DNA of 64,000 bases from Scilla litardierei (taxonomy: Eukaryota; Streptophyta; Magnoliopsida; Asparagales; Asparagaceae). Below the pieces are notes generated by a model. The model was not told the DNA's origin and did no database searches. It saw only the letters and a list, made by a program, of their open reading frames with translations. Below, piece by piece: positions 1 to 12,062 of the stretch; position 1 is the stretch's first letter, and each line of letters opens with the position of its first letter. A program made the position numbers and the translations under genes. The DNA lies in NCBI GenBank assembly GCA_030789695.1, contig CM061142.1, positions 146,713,266-146,777,265 on the forward strand, given 5' to 3'.

Positions 1-208
1 GGCTCCTCATCATGAGGGAGCGCACCACTGCCCCCACCACGGGTGAAACGCCTTCCTGCCATCTAATGACACAGAGAACGAATCAGATTAGACTCCTAGC
101 TTATGACATCGGACGTCGAACTTGGTTTATTGGACATTCTAATATTATTATCGCTATTCCAAAAATTGCAGTTACAGAATGACCTGCATGGGCCACCAAC
201 AAAACCTG
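1..208 (-). mobile_element. internal edge of LTR element X
   Basis: No coding region is supported. Read on the minus strand, the sequence after the LTR edge (GG-TTTTGTTGGTGGCCCATGC) is also found after the LTR-like region near 14782, so both copies continue from LTR into shared internal sequence. The rest of the element lies left of the window. I could not match the bases after the LTR to a tRNA primer site. Confidence 0.4.
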
Positions 209-904
209 TCACGACCCGCTTCCCTAAAATGGAGGCGAGACGTGAAAAGGTCCGCACGGGAGTGGAGCTGTGAAGCCCCAAACCCGATAAGCGTCAATAA
301 TACATAAGCAGGTCCCTGTAACCACAACAAAATAACAATAATAACACAAGGAGAGACTGAAATAAAATCTCACATCTCAAATATTGTCCAACAAGAAAAA
401 TAAGTCCAACATCCAGAAAAGCCACCAGGCTAAAAGAAAAGAGTCTGAGGCCCAGAACAAGGCCAACAAAAGCAACAACAACAAGTATGGGTGCTACGCA
501 CCGATAACAAAACAACTGTCTAACAAAAGTAAAACACAACGAAGACACTAGGACTGGTCCCCAGTGTCCACGTACTCCCCGTCAAACACAAGCTCGGGCT
601 CGGCGTCAGCAAACACCTCGTCCTCAACAAGGTACTCAGGCTCAGGATCTAACATGTGTCACCCAAAAGAGTAAAGGGGCACATGTCAGCAAGTCTAAAA
701 GACTTGAGCAAGGAAACTGGAAGTAAGGCTCTAGCAACCTAGCAGTTTAGTATGCATGACATGGCAGTTATAACATGAGAGCACAATTAAAACATGGCAA
801 GGCAATTTGTACAAGAGAACAATCATTGGGACAAGACAAGACAAGACAAGAGTAGCCAAGCTACTATCAATCTCAATCAATTCACTATTCACGTTGTTTT
901 GTAG

Positions 905-1050
905 ATTGTTTACGCCTTACAGCTGAATGGTTTTACATTCGCTGATTGGCCGCTTAACAACTACCCCAAACCCAAGAGTTTACGCCTTACCACTGCAGTT
1001 GCTGATCGGGCAGACTCCCAGTTGATTGGTCGCTTAACTCTTACCCCCAA
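905..1050 (-). repeat. about 75-bp imperfect tandem repeats in the element X LTR
   Basis: Units of the type TTTACGCCTTAC...CTGATTGG(C/T)CGCTTAAC recur near 909 and 979 with about 75 bp spacing. They lie on the leader side of the TATA-like box. Confidence 0.5.
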
Positions 1051-1930
1051 TACCCACACGTAATGGAGCCAGGGTCCCTGAACATGAGCCCAGCAAGTGA
1101 GCCAGGGTTGCCCCGCACATGAGCTCGCATTATTAAACATTTGGCGTAGGGGTGCACCTAGCCGGAAACACGCAATTCGGGCATTGGCTATCAACCAACA
1201 CATGGCCCGCTTCTGGAACACGAGCCAGGAACACAAGCATTTGTAGCAAAGCTACGCAATCACAGAAACACTTAAAGAATGCATGACATGACATTTGACT
1301 TGTGTACCGTTAATGAAAGTAAACATGACATGGTAATTGTGCAACATGCTATATGTGTTGGAACTAGCTTCGTTGTCAAGCTAGTCCCCCAACTTGCGCC
1401 TAGGCGAGTATCATTTCGTCGCCTAGCCTCTTTTACGCCTACAACAAGCAAATGGCCTAAAACATGGCCTAAACCCTAAGTGGCAAGTTTCACTTGCCTA
1501 GCACCGGAGATGGCGACTACTTCGTCACACGGATGCCAATCTACGGGGAAATCGCTGTTTTGGGGGAACAATCAACAAACAACATGAAATTTTATTAGGG
1601 TTTCATAAAAATACCAATATGCTATAAAACAACGGTAGATCTATTTCTTACCAAGAGGAGACGGAAGAAACACTCCGGGGAACCCTAGGATCAGATCTGG
1701 AAAAGATTGGAGAAGTTTGGGAGAACTAGGGTTTTGGGGGATTTGGGGATTTTGATGGGTTTTGGTGAGATTTTGGGGAAGATGAGAGGTAGATAGAGTG
1801 AATGGATGGTTTGGATGATGGATTTAGGGCTTGGAATGGAGAAATGAAGCTTGGAGGAAGATGGGGGCGGAAGGGGGAAGATTTTAGGGTTTTGGGTCGT
1901 GTTGGAGAAGAAGAAAACGTTTGGGTTGGG

Positions 1931-1940
1931 TTTAAATAGG
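1931..1940 (-). promoter_or_regulatory. TATA-like box of the element X LTR
   Basis: Minus strand reads CCTATTTAAACCC, followed by pyrimidine-rich leader-like sequence. It sits just downstream of the TAGTCGGTC array, which is the main reason for reading this LTR leftward. Confidence 0.5.
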
Positions 1941-1977
1941 ATGGGCTGGCGGCTGCCCAGAAATTAGGGTTTTAACA

Positions 1978-2515
1978 CTGGTTAGTCGGTCAAAGAGCAA
2001 CCACTGACCGACTAGTTTGGCAACTAGTCGGTCGGTCGACCAACGCAGACCGACTAAGTGCAAACAGTAACTCCTGAACGAAAATAAGATTTAGAGTTAG
2101 TCGGTCCATGAACACATACTGACCGAATAGTTTATCATCTAGTCGATCGATGAACGTTCTTAGACTGACTAAGAGTAAACAGTAACTCGACTGTACAGTA
2201 GAACCAAGAATTAGTCGGTCTGAGTACAAAACTTAACCGACTAGTTTAACAACTAGTCGGTCGAAAGATGAACTTAGACCGACTAAGAATGAACAGTACT
2301 GATACTAAAATTTAGATGATGTGTTAGTCGGTTAAAGAAGCATTGCTGACCGACTAGTTTGCAACCTAGTCGGTCAACCAACGTTCTTATACCGACTAAC
2401 GATAAACAGTAACTCCTGAGAACTTTAGAAAGCTAATTAGTCGGTCCAAGAAGGATTGCCGACCGACTGGATCGTCATCTAGTCGGTCGGTGGCCCTTCT
2501 TACACCGGCTAATAA
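1978..2515. repeat. TAGTCGGTC / GACCGACTA motif array
   Basis: TAGTCGGTC and its complement GACCGACTA alternate with a higher-order period near 110 bp. Each unit pairs two inverted motifs and ends near AAACAGTAACTC. The array lies directly upstream of the minus-strand TATA-like box, which fits an enhancer-like block of the LTR. Function is inferred from position. Confidence 0.75.
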
Positions 2516-2781
2516 GCACCAAAAGTTCTGATACGGAGCGCGGGGCCCCGGGATCGATTCCTAAGACTCCTAGGCTTGATCTAACAGTTAGATACGACCG
2601 TTATGAAGTCCGTCACGAGTGACATACTTCGAAATCGACAATCCTAAGGAAGAAGCGAGAAAATATGACGAATCGATCGAAAATGAAATCTACAGAGACG
2701 AAAACCACACGAGAGGAGAAAATCCACCAAAACATATATTATATTTTATTAAATCCAGATACATGAAATGCAGTCGTTACA

Positions 2782-3139
2782 ATCATCATCGTACAATCGC
2801 ATCTCGAGCCCACTCTCGTGCAAACTCGAGCTACGACCTAGGTTGGGATAGTTCCTACCCGGCTAATCTCTTGTAAACGGGTATTGGTATAGAATTACAA
2901 TCGAAAACCCTAGTTTCGGTCCAATCTCTTGCAAATCGATTCCGGAGAAATTCAATTGCAACCCAATTCGAATTTCTAGGGCTTCCTATCGAGTTGGGAT
3001 CCAATCTCTTGCAAATCCCAATCGGTATGAATCCCTAGCTATTTGTATTAAATCAATCCCAAACTAACCCTAATCGATTCTAGCAATAATTTCACCAATT
3101 CATCACAAATTAGAAATAGGGTTCGTAGGGTTCATTTTA
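2782..3139 (-). mobile_element. truncated 3' LTR fragment of the Athila-like element
   Basis: This 358-bp piece matches about 12110-12465 of the intact LTR nearly base for base, including CCAATCTCTTGCAA loop copies. It starts at the element X junction and stops at 3139, where an A/G/T-rich tract begins. It is the only remnant of the 3' LTR in the window. Confidence 0.8.
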
Positions 3140-4605
3140 GAACTTCTTTTCTTTAGAACTTCTTTTAGAACTTCTTTTCTCTTCTCTTTTTTTTTCTCAA
3201 TTCTTTTTCTTTTCTTTTTCTCTCTTTTTTTAATAATAGAAAATTTACACAAATGATCCCAAATCAAAGAGAAGGATATACAAGTATTTTTTTTCCTTTT
3301 TGGGTTTTGGGGAATTTGGAGCATGTGATTTAATAACGGGGGAATGCCAATAATAGAATTGCTAAGGGGAGATTCACCAATGAATTAAAAATAAAGAAAT
3401 AATGTTCAAGATATGTGGAGAAAGAAATAAATGTATCTCTCAGTTCACTCTATAGGGCGTGCATGACAACTTCAGCAGGGTAATATAATCTACTCAGTTT
3501 AATCTCAAAAAGTAAAATAGTCCAGATTTATCATTGCTAGCAATAATTCAATCAACCCGATGTGAAGCGTACCAAGCATGCAATAAGAAGTGATATGAGA
3601 AAAGAAAACAGTACTCCAGATATAAGCATCAATGCGTGAATCTTATTGTGTTTTCTACGATAGCATACATATGAATCATCAGACATCAGCTAATAATAGA
3701 ATTTCATTCATTTTCATACAGCAAAAGAGAGTGGGTTACTATTTCTAAATGCAAAGCAGAACATAGCATATGATATCAGAAATAAAAAGCTATGACACGA
3801 CAAATATAGCATGCCTATAGAGAAAAGCTAACATCACGTCATCATCATCACTGAAAAGTCATCTCTAGCAGAAGATGAAAGAAATAAAGACAAAAGAAAA
3901 TAAAAACTATTTACAATGCAGCACATGAGGAAAATAAGAAAAACGTGATGCATGGTAAAAAAAAATGAAAAAGTGTTGAAAAATGGGTGCAAAGTGGAAA
4001 AAACGTGGAAAAGCTAAAAATAAAGGTGATAAAAGCGGAAAGCGTGAGAACTCACTCCCCCAAGATAAAGTGCGCAGTGTCCTCAATGTGTGAAGTGTGG
4101 CACACCGAGAGACGTGTAATGGGGGGCTGGGTGCATGCAGGATAAAAAGAAATAAAAATAACAAAATGAAAATATGATGCAGATGTGATGCATGCAAGGA
4201 TAAGAGTGATGCAGATATGTGTGTGTCACCAAAAATACTCTCCCTCACTCCCGAAAAAGGATGTAGAATGATATGATCAAAACGGGGATAAAAATAGTGA
4301 GGGGAGGAGGGGGGCAAAAATATATCGACAGGACCTAGCACAGAATGGGCGGCATAACGACAAAAAATATCAATGGCATCAAGGGTGTGCCTAAGCTGGT
4401 GGTGCTGCACCAGCTCCGTCCATAGGCGGAGGTGGAGGTGGTGGTGGCGGCGGCTGGGGAACAGTCTGCTGGGTGGGTGGTGGTGGTCATGGCAGTCGCT
4501 CGAGAATCTGGGTCAGGCAAAAGTGAATGCCGGGAAGTAGCTCGAGGCGGTGCTGCATGGCGGTGACTGTGGCAGACAGAGCCCTAAAATCGCCCCTGAG
4601 TCCAC
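3140..4605 (-). other. 3' non-coding region of the minus Athila-like element
   Basis: Blocks match, in inverted orientation, the 3' region of the second element: 3241-3320 resembles 52070-52150, 3350-3400 resembles 51999-52040, and 3907-4410 resembles 50990-51470. The last block stays open in one frame in both elements, but the codons are T-rich and the match looks like shared non-coding DNA. A pyrimidine-rich tract fills 3140-3230. I see no separate gene. Confidence 0.6.
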
Positions 4606-6437
4606 TCACCCCCCCTCAAGAGAATGAATGCTCTGAACTAAGGCACCAGGGGGTGGTGGAGCGGAGGGACGGACAGGTCGAGGCTGAGCAGGTCGGGGCT
4701 GTCTGATACGGGCGGTGTAAACAATCGGGCCAGCAGGCATGTGTGGAAAGGGGGCTGTGCTCACTAGTGGATGCCTAGCCTCAGTGCGAGGCTGGGACGT
4801 AGGCTGGTGTGAGGTGGAAGCAGCAGCAGTGGAAGTGGAAGACAAAATCAGTGACGAGGCAGTAAGAGAGGTCAGTGACACAGACATGGGAACAGACGTC
4901 ACGACACTCTCGGATAGGACGGCTGCCGTGGAGACAGAAAGGTCGACCGCTGGGGAGGAAGTGTGGGGAACAAAAGGTGAGACCCCAGCGGAGATCAAAG
5001 TGGATAGGGTCTCCACGACGGAAGCGAAGGAAGACTCACCGCTCTCAACAATAGAAGGTGGACGCTCGGGAAGCAAAGAGGTGAGGGGCTCAACCGACAG
5101 GGGCACATCAGTGGTGGAGGTGGTGGTAGACATGGTGGAAGTAGAGGATGGCTCAGCAAGTGTACTCCCGACACCGACAGAAGTGTGGACAGTGGTGTCA
5201 GGAGCGGCAGAAAGTGCAGGCTCAGGCTGAGGGATCACAGGGTCTACAGGTGCAGGGGGTGCCTGCTCAGCCTCCTCGGCCTCAAGCACGTAGGCGGCAG
5301 AGATCAGGAGATCCATCACCGGAAGCCAGTCCTCGTGTGCCGGTCCTATGTGTGTCCGAGCGGGGCTTGGGAGGATCATGTAGTCAGCACCGAAGGGACC
5401 GTGCAACCATACCCAGTGCCGCTGGCCATGGGGACGAAGCATCTTCATCCGGGCCATGACATCTATCGAAAGTGAAGTGGGGCCCGAAGGTCGACGCAGG
5501 TCGGCCAGAAGGTCCTCGCCGGTCATCAGGGCTAGCAGGGTGATCAAGCCGCCGCAACATATCGGGGAGCGACCGCCCACCGATACTATGATGCGGTCCA
5601 AAAACCAGCTAGCGACGTCAATCTCAACGGCGGGGACCATCGCAACACCATCTCTATCCAGAACTCTGGGGCGAGTCATCGCGTAAAGCATATAGAGCTC
5701 AGGTGTAGACATCGTCCCAGGCTCGTACCTCGCTAGAAAGGTGGTTGCCATAAGGCGCTGTGCTATACGGAGGCAGGGGTGGACTATGGCTGAGGCCTTG
5801 GCCCTACTAGGGTAAAGGCGTGTGGTAAACCCGTGATCCTGGCCCAAAAGGTGTGGGAATCGAAAGATGGCGGAGGGATGTGTGTGGGGGCGTAGGCTCG
5901 GTCGGGCGCGGGGACTGCGGGCCACTGAAAGAATGCTCTAAGCATATTAAGAGTGATCTGACACTCTCGATCCATGATTCTAAAGGAGCATCCCTCATCG
6001 GTCCGGGCGATCGAGCTAAGTACCTCGAGTGTCGGACGGACGTAGGTGTCCGCCGACACAGACAAAAAATCTCGCCAACACACATTATCATACAACGTGA
6101 GCATCCCCTCAAGTACCCCCAGGCGGTCTAGGTCTGCTAAATGAGCGAACCTGGAGGGTACTATCGGGCGCTGGGCGATACGCTCAAATTGGACACGCTG
6201 TGCGTCGTCTCTGAACGTGATGCCCAGCGGCCTGACGGCTGGAGCCGGTGGTGGCTGTGCGTGAATGGGATTGGCTGGAAGTGGCTGCGGATGGATGGGG
6301 TCGGCTGGAAATGGCTGTGTGGGGTGAGGTGGTGAAGGTGGAGAGGAGTCCTCCCTAGCGTGGGAGGGGCCGGGCTCATCTGTCCGCTTCCGCTTGGCGG
6401 AAGCTCCCCAAGTGCGTGGCCATGTACGGGGCGGCAT
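4606..6437 (-). pseudogene. third ORF (Athila ORF1-like, env position), frameshifted
   Basis: This ORF lies after pol, in the position of the env-like ORF of Athila elements, but I see no clear signal peptide or membrane anchor. The protein starts with a basic stretch rich in Lys/Arg (SAKRKR), has a Pro-rich spacer, then a globular part of about 230 residues with TLYDNVCWRDF, MSTPELYMLYAM and ICCGGLITLLALMTGE, and ends in a long Ser/Thr/Pro-rich tail. The globular part resembles the Athila ORF-1 family by its LYAM...ICxGGLIT pattern. The frame changes near 5820-5850, so 6437-5784 and 5925-4606 are two halves of one broken ORF. The homologue at 48813-50981 confirms this. The role of the protein is unknown. 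Confidence 0.75.
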
Positions 6438-6973
6438 GTGTGCCCCGAGTGCTCACCCAACTAATGAAAAATGCGACGTGCTAAAAAAAATGGAACGAAG
6501 GTACCTGAACACGCCGTGGAGCAAAACATCAGATAAGTGTGAAGACGCTGCCTCCACGAAGCCAATAGCGCGTCCGAAAGCTCCCCTAAGCTCCCCCAAG
6601 ATATCCTGCACATCAAACAATGATATCAGCGTATAAAATTCAAAATACATGGGGGAAATGGGGTATAACAGATAAGTAAAGAAGTCGATTTGAGTTAGGG
6701 GCTCAATGGGCGCATGGATCATCAAAAATAGGGGAAAAGGGAGCAAAGGGGTGAAATTTGGGTTACCGGCGGTCGGCCGGTGGCGAGGGTGATCGCTGGC
6801 GGTGGGGGGGTCGGTGGTCGGCGCTCGGCCGATGGCGGTCGAGCGATCGGGGCCGGTGGCGGAGCGATTCGGGCGAGTGGCTCTGATCGCAGCGGGCGGG
6901 AGCTGAAGGGTCACGTGGGCTCGGGTGAGAATGAGATTTGGGCATTTCGAAAATCGTGCTGAGCCCACAGCAT

Positions 6974-6981
6974 CTTATATA
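6974..6981 (-). promoter_or_regulatory. internal TATA box before the third ORF (minus element)
   Basis: Minus strand reads CTCCTATATAAGATG, about 20 bp after the last CACTCGGCCGAGT palindrome. The same layout, palindrome then GTCGTAAC then TATA, is kept in the second element at 48274. The start codon of the third ORF lies about 540 bp downstream. Confidence 0.65.
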
Positions 6982-6989
6982 GGAGTGGT

Positions 6990-7335
6990 TACGACTCGGC
7001 CGAGTGACTCTATCACTCGGCCGAGTGACGTAACGGAATTTTTTTTAAAAACTCCTCGCTACTTACGACTCGGCCGAGCATCGTTTGCCACACTCGGCCG
7101 AGTGGAGAAAGTCCATTTGGCCGAGTGGCACAAGCTACTCGGCAGCACTTGCCCTAGGAGGGTATCAGTTTCACTTGGCAGAGTGAAGAAATATACTCGG
7201 CCGAGTGGCAGTTTATACTGAAATCATAAAAAAGACAGAGAGTTGGGTACAGCAGACTTCCCTCGTTGGTGTGCCACTCGGGCGGACGGCTTTCTTTGCT
7301 CGGCCGAGTGACTATGGTACCCGGCCGAGTGAGGC
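6990..7335. repeat. CACTCGGCCGAGTG palindrome array (internal, minus element)
   Basis: About ten full or degenerate copies of the 14-bp palindrome CACTCGGCCGAGTG lie between the end of pol and the internal TATA box. The same motif fills the upstream part of the LTR (12830-13215). See the matching array at 47935-48262. Confidence 0.85.
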
Positions 7336-7598
7336 TCTGTTTCCTGCTTCGGGGCTCCGTTTTGGCTCTACTCTCTGTTTTTCTTCCTCCAGGTGGTTTC
7401 TTCCTCCTCCTAAGCCCCGAGCACATTCCTGGAGTGCTCGTCTTTGCCTCGGTCATCCTCCATATGATAGATATCCTTTCCTCCTCCTCCTGTCAAAGAA
7501 AATAGGACCCGTTGTCACAATTTTTTCGGGCAAACGACTCAAAAACACTAATAAAGTATAAAAAAAATAAAAACTAAAATAGAAATAATGCGATAACC

Positions 7599-7616
7599 GT
7601 CGGGTTGCCTCCCGAC
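7599..7616 (-). other. conserved GTCGGG-AGGCAA-CCCGAC hairpin after pol
   Basis: Six perfect base pairs (GTCGGG/CCCGAC) close a six-base loop AGGCAA. The hairpin stands about 140 bp after the last pol codon and is identical in the second element at 47652-47669. From memory, a similar GGGAGGCAACCC element follows pol in other plant Athila elements. Role unknown. Confidence 0.7.
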
Positions 7617-7754
7617 AAGCGCTCGTTTAAGGTCTTGAGCTCGACCCCTTTAAATTTTCAATTTAGCACGGGATGTTGGGTGCATATGAGATGCACCCGT
7701 CGAATTTGCCGGGAAGACCGCTCGGATTTGGATCATGGTGGTGTGTGGTCTTCC

Positions 7755-10700
7755 TCAGCGCTCCTTCGGCACGGGTAATGTTGGGGGTGGCTCCCCCAAG
7801 CTAGAGCTTGTTTCGGTCTTCGACTTTGCCGGTGACACCGATCGTCGTATCGGTGGAGCTTTCTTCAGAGTCCTCAACTTCGAGAGCGTGCAGAGCTCCC
7901 GTATTCTTACGGCATCAGCGTCGCCATCATCAATCGCCATGGGGATATCGGGGGAGGGCTCCATCTTCTCTTCCTCGGCCAAATCTAGGCCTTCTTCGAA
8001 GCTATCTTCGTGGGGTGCGCCGATGGAGTGGAGAATCGCCTCTTCGATGACCTCATCGAGGAGGTATGAAAGGTAATCCGACCGTCCCTTGAGTAGATAT
8101 ATTCTATTTACCTCGCCCATAGTGACTCCTTCGGAATAATGCTTTATCCGTTGCTCATTCACCTTGAAAGTGGCCCCGTCTTTCCCTTCCAATTCAAATG
8201 CTCCTCCCGGTTGTATGTGCGTGATGGTGAAAGGTCCGGACCACCGTGACCTCAACTTCCCGGGGAATAGTCAGAGTCGGGAATTATATAGCAAGACCTT
8301 GTCTCTGACCTTGAAGTCCGTGACAGTTATGCGGGCATCGTGGAGAATCTTGGTCCTTTCTTTGTAAATTCTCGAGCTCTCGTAGGCATCTCTTCTAATT
8401 TCGTCATGCTCATTGATGTCCAAGAGTCGCCTCACCGCCGCACTCTTATAGTCATAATTGAGGGTCTTGATGGCCCAATACACGCGGTGCTCGAACTCTA
8501 CCGGTAGGTGACAAGCTTTCCCATAAACAAGTCGGAACGGCGTGGTGCCAATGGGAGTGCGGAAGGCCGTGCGATATGCCCATAGAGCATCGTTTAACTT
8601 CATGGACCAATCTTTTCTAGATCGATCTACGGTCTTTTCAAGAATTTGCTTGATTTCTCTATTTGAAACCTCCACTTGTCCGCTTGTTTGAGGGTGGTAG
8701 GCCATGCCAATTCTATGGTTTACCCCGTACTTTTTCAACATGGCTTCAAATTTATTTTCTATAAAGTGACTTCCCCCGTCGCTTATCAAAGTTCGAGGCA
8801 CACCAAAGCGCGGGAAAATATTCTGCTTGAAAAACTTGGAGACAACCCTCGCATCATTGGTAGGGGTGGCGATCGCTTCTACCCATTTGGAGACGTAGTC
8901 CACGGCCAATAAGATATACTTTTTACCCTTGCTTGACGAAAATGGTCCCATGAAGTCCACTCCCCAACAATCAAAGAGCTCAATCTCTAGAATGGGCTTC
9001 ATTGGCATCTCATTTCGTTTGGAAATATTCCCGGTCCGTTGGCATCTATCGCATGCCTTGACGAAGTCATGCATGTCTCTGAACATGGTTGGCCAAAAGA
9101 ATCCACTCTGCAATATCTTAGCGGTAGTATTAGAAGCGGCGTGATGTCCCCCGCATGGCATACCATGGCAATGCAAGATGATGGAGGTGGCCTCCTCCTT
9201 AGAAATACATCTCCGGATAACCCCATCCTTGCATATCTTAAAGAGATACGGATCTTCCCAGAAATAGCTACGGACCTCATGCATAAATATTCTCTTTTGC
9301 TGTGTGGGCATCCCGCATGGTTTAATCCCACAAGCCAAGTAATTGACATAGTCCGCATACCAAGGAACTTCCCGGGGCCTTATGGCGTATAGCCTCTCAT
9401 CAACAAAGGAGTCATCGATGGGCAAGCTTTCGTCCTCCTTGTTGCGAATAAGCCTAGATAAATGATCCGCCACAACGTTGTCCGTACCCTTCTTATCTCT
9501 GATTTCCAAGTCAACCTCTTGCAATAGAAGTATCCACCTTATCAACCTAGATTTGGCCTCTTTCTTGTTTAGGAGACACTTCAATGCCGCATGGTCGGTG
9601 TGGACAATTACCTTGGATCCAAGGAGATATGAGCGGAAGTTTTCAATGGAATACACGACCGCTAGAAGCTCTTTCTCCGTAGTTGTGTAATTTTTCTGTG
9701 CGTCATCCAATGTTTTGCTTGCATAGAATATTGCATGAAGCTTTCTATCTTTCCTTTGCCCCAATACCGCCCCAATAGCTTGGTCACTTGCATCACACAT
9801 GAGCTCAAAGGGAAGGTTCCAATCCGGTGGTTGTATGATGGGCGCAGAAATTAGTGCTTCCTTCAATGTGTTGAACGCCCGCAAGCATTCTCCTGAAAAA
9901 ACAAATGGAGCATCTTTAGCAAGCAAGGAGGTAAGGGGCCGGGCAATCAAGGCGAAATCCTTGATGAAACGGCGGTAAAACCCAGCATGACCAAGAAAGC
10001 CCCTAATGCCCTTAACATTAATAGGAGGAGGGAGTTTCTCGATTACCTCAATCTTCACCTTATCAACCTCAATCCCTCTTGAGGAGACAAGGTGCCCAAG
10101 CACTATCCCTTCCGTGACCATGAAGTGACATTTCTCCCAATTAAGAGTAAGATTATTTTGTTGACATCTTTTAAGAACTTTGGTAAGATTAGCCAAACAA
10201 GAATCAAACTCACTTCTATAAACTGAGAAAACATCCATGAAAACTTCCATAATATTTTCAATATAGTCGGAAAAGATGGAGGTCATGCACCTCTGAAAGG
10301 TGGCGGGTGCATTACAAAGACCAAGGGCATTCTACGGTAGGCGTAAGTGCCATAAGGACACGTAAAAGTAGTCTTTTCTTGGTCGTCTTCATGCAAAGGG
10401 ATTTGGAAAAACCCCGAATACCCATCCAAGTAGCAAAAGTATTTATGTTTAGCAAGCCGTTCAAGCATTTGATCTATGAAGGGTAGTGGGTAATGGTCTT
10501 TTTGGGTGGCTTTATTTAGTTTTCGATAATCAATGCACATCCGCCATCCCGTGACAGTGCGTGTAGAAATGGGCTCTCCTTTTTCATTTTTTATAACGGT
10601 CATCCCCCCTTTCTTGGGGACGACGTGAACGGGGCTAACCCATCTACTGTCAGAGATAGGGTAGATAATTCCGGCCTCAAGCAATTTTAGGATTTCCTTT

Positions 10701-11524
10701 TTGACTACCTATTTCATATTCGGGTTCAACCGCCTTTGAGGCTCAATAGAAGTGGCTTCAGTGTTTTCCAAGTGGATCCTATGCGTGCATAGCCTAGGGC
10801 TTATTCCCTTAAGATCAGAGATAGTGTAGCCAAGGACATCCTTGTGATCCCTAAGGACTTCTAATAGTTTTTCAAGTTGATCTTGGCCAAGGTGGGCATT
10901 AACAATCACCGGGAAGGTCAATTTACTACCCAAGAAAGTATACCTCAGATTCGGTGGTAATTGTTTAAGCTCTACCTCAAAGGGTGCCATACCCTATGCT
11001 TCGTCATCTTGTGTGAGTTTGGCTTCTTCTTCAACATCTGAGTTTAGCTCACTCTCGAGTGGAGGCTCAGATTCGCTTCCTAGTGAGGACGGTGCATCAG
11101 AATAGACGCTCTCCAATTCCGCGCTTGCATCGATAAGACCACCACCTTGCTCCGGTTCATTCCTGAGATCAAGAAATACGTCAGCAGATTTATAAATGCA
11201 AGAGTGGGGGTCGTAGAGTGTATCTCCCTGAATATCGGTTTGTTTGAAGTATTCCTCAGGAGTGTAGTACTCTTCAACGCATGTTATATCGCCTTCAAAA
11301 TATAGCTTGTCGTCCCTCACATCAACTCTGATATCGCCCCCAATAGTCCCATCCGGGGAGATTTGATCCATCACAAAGCTAGCAAACAATTGTTCGACGG
11401 GGTCCTCGATATTAATAGCAAAAGCTCCGGTAGCGTGGACCTCATCAATTAGTTCCTTAAGGAGCTCCGCAAAAGATTCATCATCTCCCTGACTAGACTC
11501 AGTCATTGGAATTGCATCCCCCAT
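7755..11524 (-). pseudogene. pol: Athila-like pol remnant: RT, RNase H, integrase
   Basis: From 11524: an acidic linker (to 10994), the PPNLRYTFLG start of RT, RT core (SRWVSPVHVVPKKGG, DYRKLNKAT, GYSGFFQIPLHEDDQEKTTF), RNase H ([29 protein letters not shown]), integrase with HHCC zinc site (residues in 9180-9040) and DDE acids in [15 protein letters not shown] and GQVEVSN, then a C-terminal tail. Breaks: in-frame TAG after DDEA near 10991; TAG after NPNMK (10709-10711); a one-base deletion in the FGLCNAP-type motif near 10320 shifts the frame; the catalytic FMDD reads FMDV near 10233; TGA at 8271-8273 before the tail, where CGA (Arg) is expected. The protein cannot be active. Gag and protease are missing upstream. 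Confidence 0.92.
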
Positions 11525-11665
11525 TTTACCTATTAAGATCTTGTGGAAAATTTCGGGAGAGCTTGCAAAATAGGGCTGTAAACAGAGTTAGAAAAGAATG
11601 AAGAAATAAATAAAGAAATTGAAAAAATAACCGGGTGATCCAAATCGAACTCCGTCAAAATGCGC

Positions 11666-11683
11666 TCCCTGGCAACGGTGCCA
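11666..11683 (-). other. primer binding site of the minus Athila-like element
   Basis: Minus strand reads TGGCACCGTTGCCAGGGA, seven bases inside the LTR edge at 11690. It matches the second element's site at 44673-44690 except for a few changes. Plant Athila/Tat elements commonly use a site of this kind, assigned to tRNA-Asp; that assignment is from general knowledge. Confidence 0.8.
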
Positions 11684-12062
11684 AAAACTTGATCAGAGCC
11701 CGGATGTACACCTGGGCACGCGACTCGCTAGTCTTACTGCAAGCGCACGGTGTAGTGGCGAGCGGGTATCGAACTCAGGGAGGCCTAATGACAGTGTCTT
11801 CTTCAGTCAACCTGTCTATAGGAATGGTCGAGAAATATTCGCTATAAAGCGGTCACAGTCGTTCAATTGTATAAAAGAAATAACAAATTAATAAGGACGC
11901 CTAGGGGTAGGGAATCCCCGTTACAAACCGTATCTCGTCATTGTGATTCGTAGGTGTCACAATTGCTAGACTTGAAATTCGGGTGAACTAGTTGCAACTA
12001 AATGTAGAACCAAGCTCACGCTCTCGCGCTATTGCCAGTCTATAGCAAACCTAGGGTAGAGT

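Larger units (their letters stand above)
209..2781 (-). mobile_element. LTR of element X (Ty3/gypsy-like), minus orientation
   Basis: The two edges are inverted relatives, TGTCACGAC at 209 and GTCGTTACA ending at 2781, as expected for TG...CA LTR ends with extended terminal repeats. On the minus strand an array of TAGTCGGTC/GACCGACTA motifs (about 1978-2515) lies upstream of a TATA-like CCTATTTAAA (1931-1940), followed by leader-like sequence. The outer edge at 2781 abuts a piece of Athila-like LTR that stops abruptly, so X probably inserted there. No protein of X is in the window; the superfamily is inferred from LTR style only. Confidence 0.5.

Noticed and set aside
3103..3324. Lys/Arg-rich minus-strand frame
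   Set aside because: It translates a pyrimidine-rich tract on the plus strand in the element's non-coding part.
4739..5686. Plus-strand frames of 76-163 codons within 4739-5686
   Set aside because: They lie antisense to the third ORF, whose homology to 48813-50981 fixes the coding strand.
4606..6437. Calling the third ORF a retroviral envelope
   Set aside because: The position fits, but I see no signal peptide, cleavage site or transmembrane anchor; the Athila ORF1-like domain is the better label.
7205..7561. Plus frames of 79-118 codons within 7205-7561
   Set aside because: They cross the palindrome array between pol and the third ORF and have no counterpart in the second element.
8676..9690. 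Plus-strand frames antisense to integrase and RNase H
   Set aside because: Conserved pol motifs are on the minus strand.
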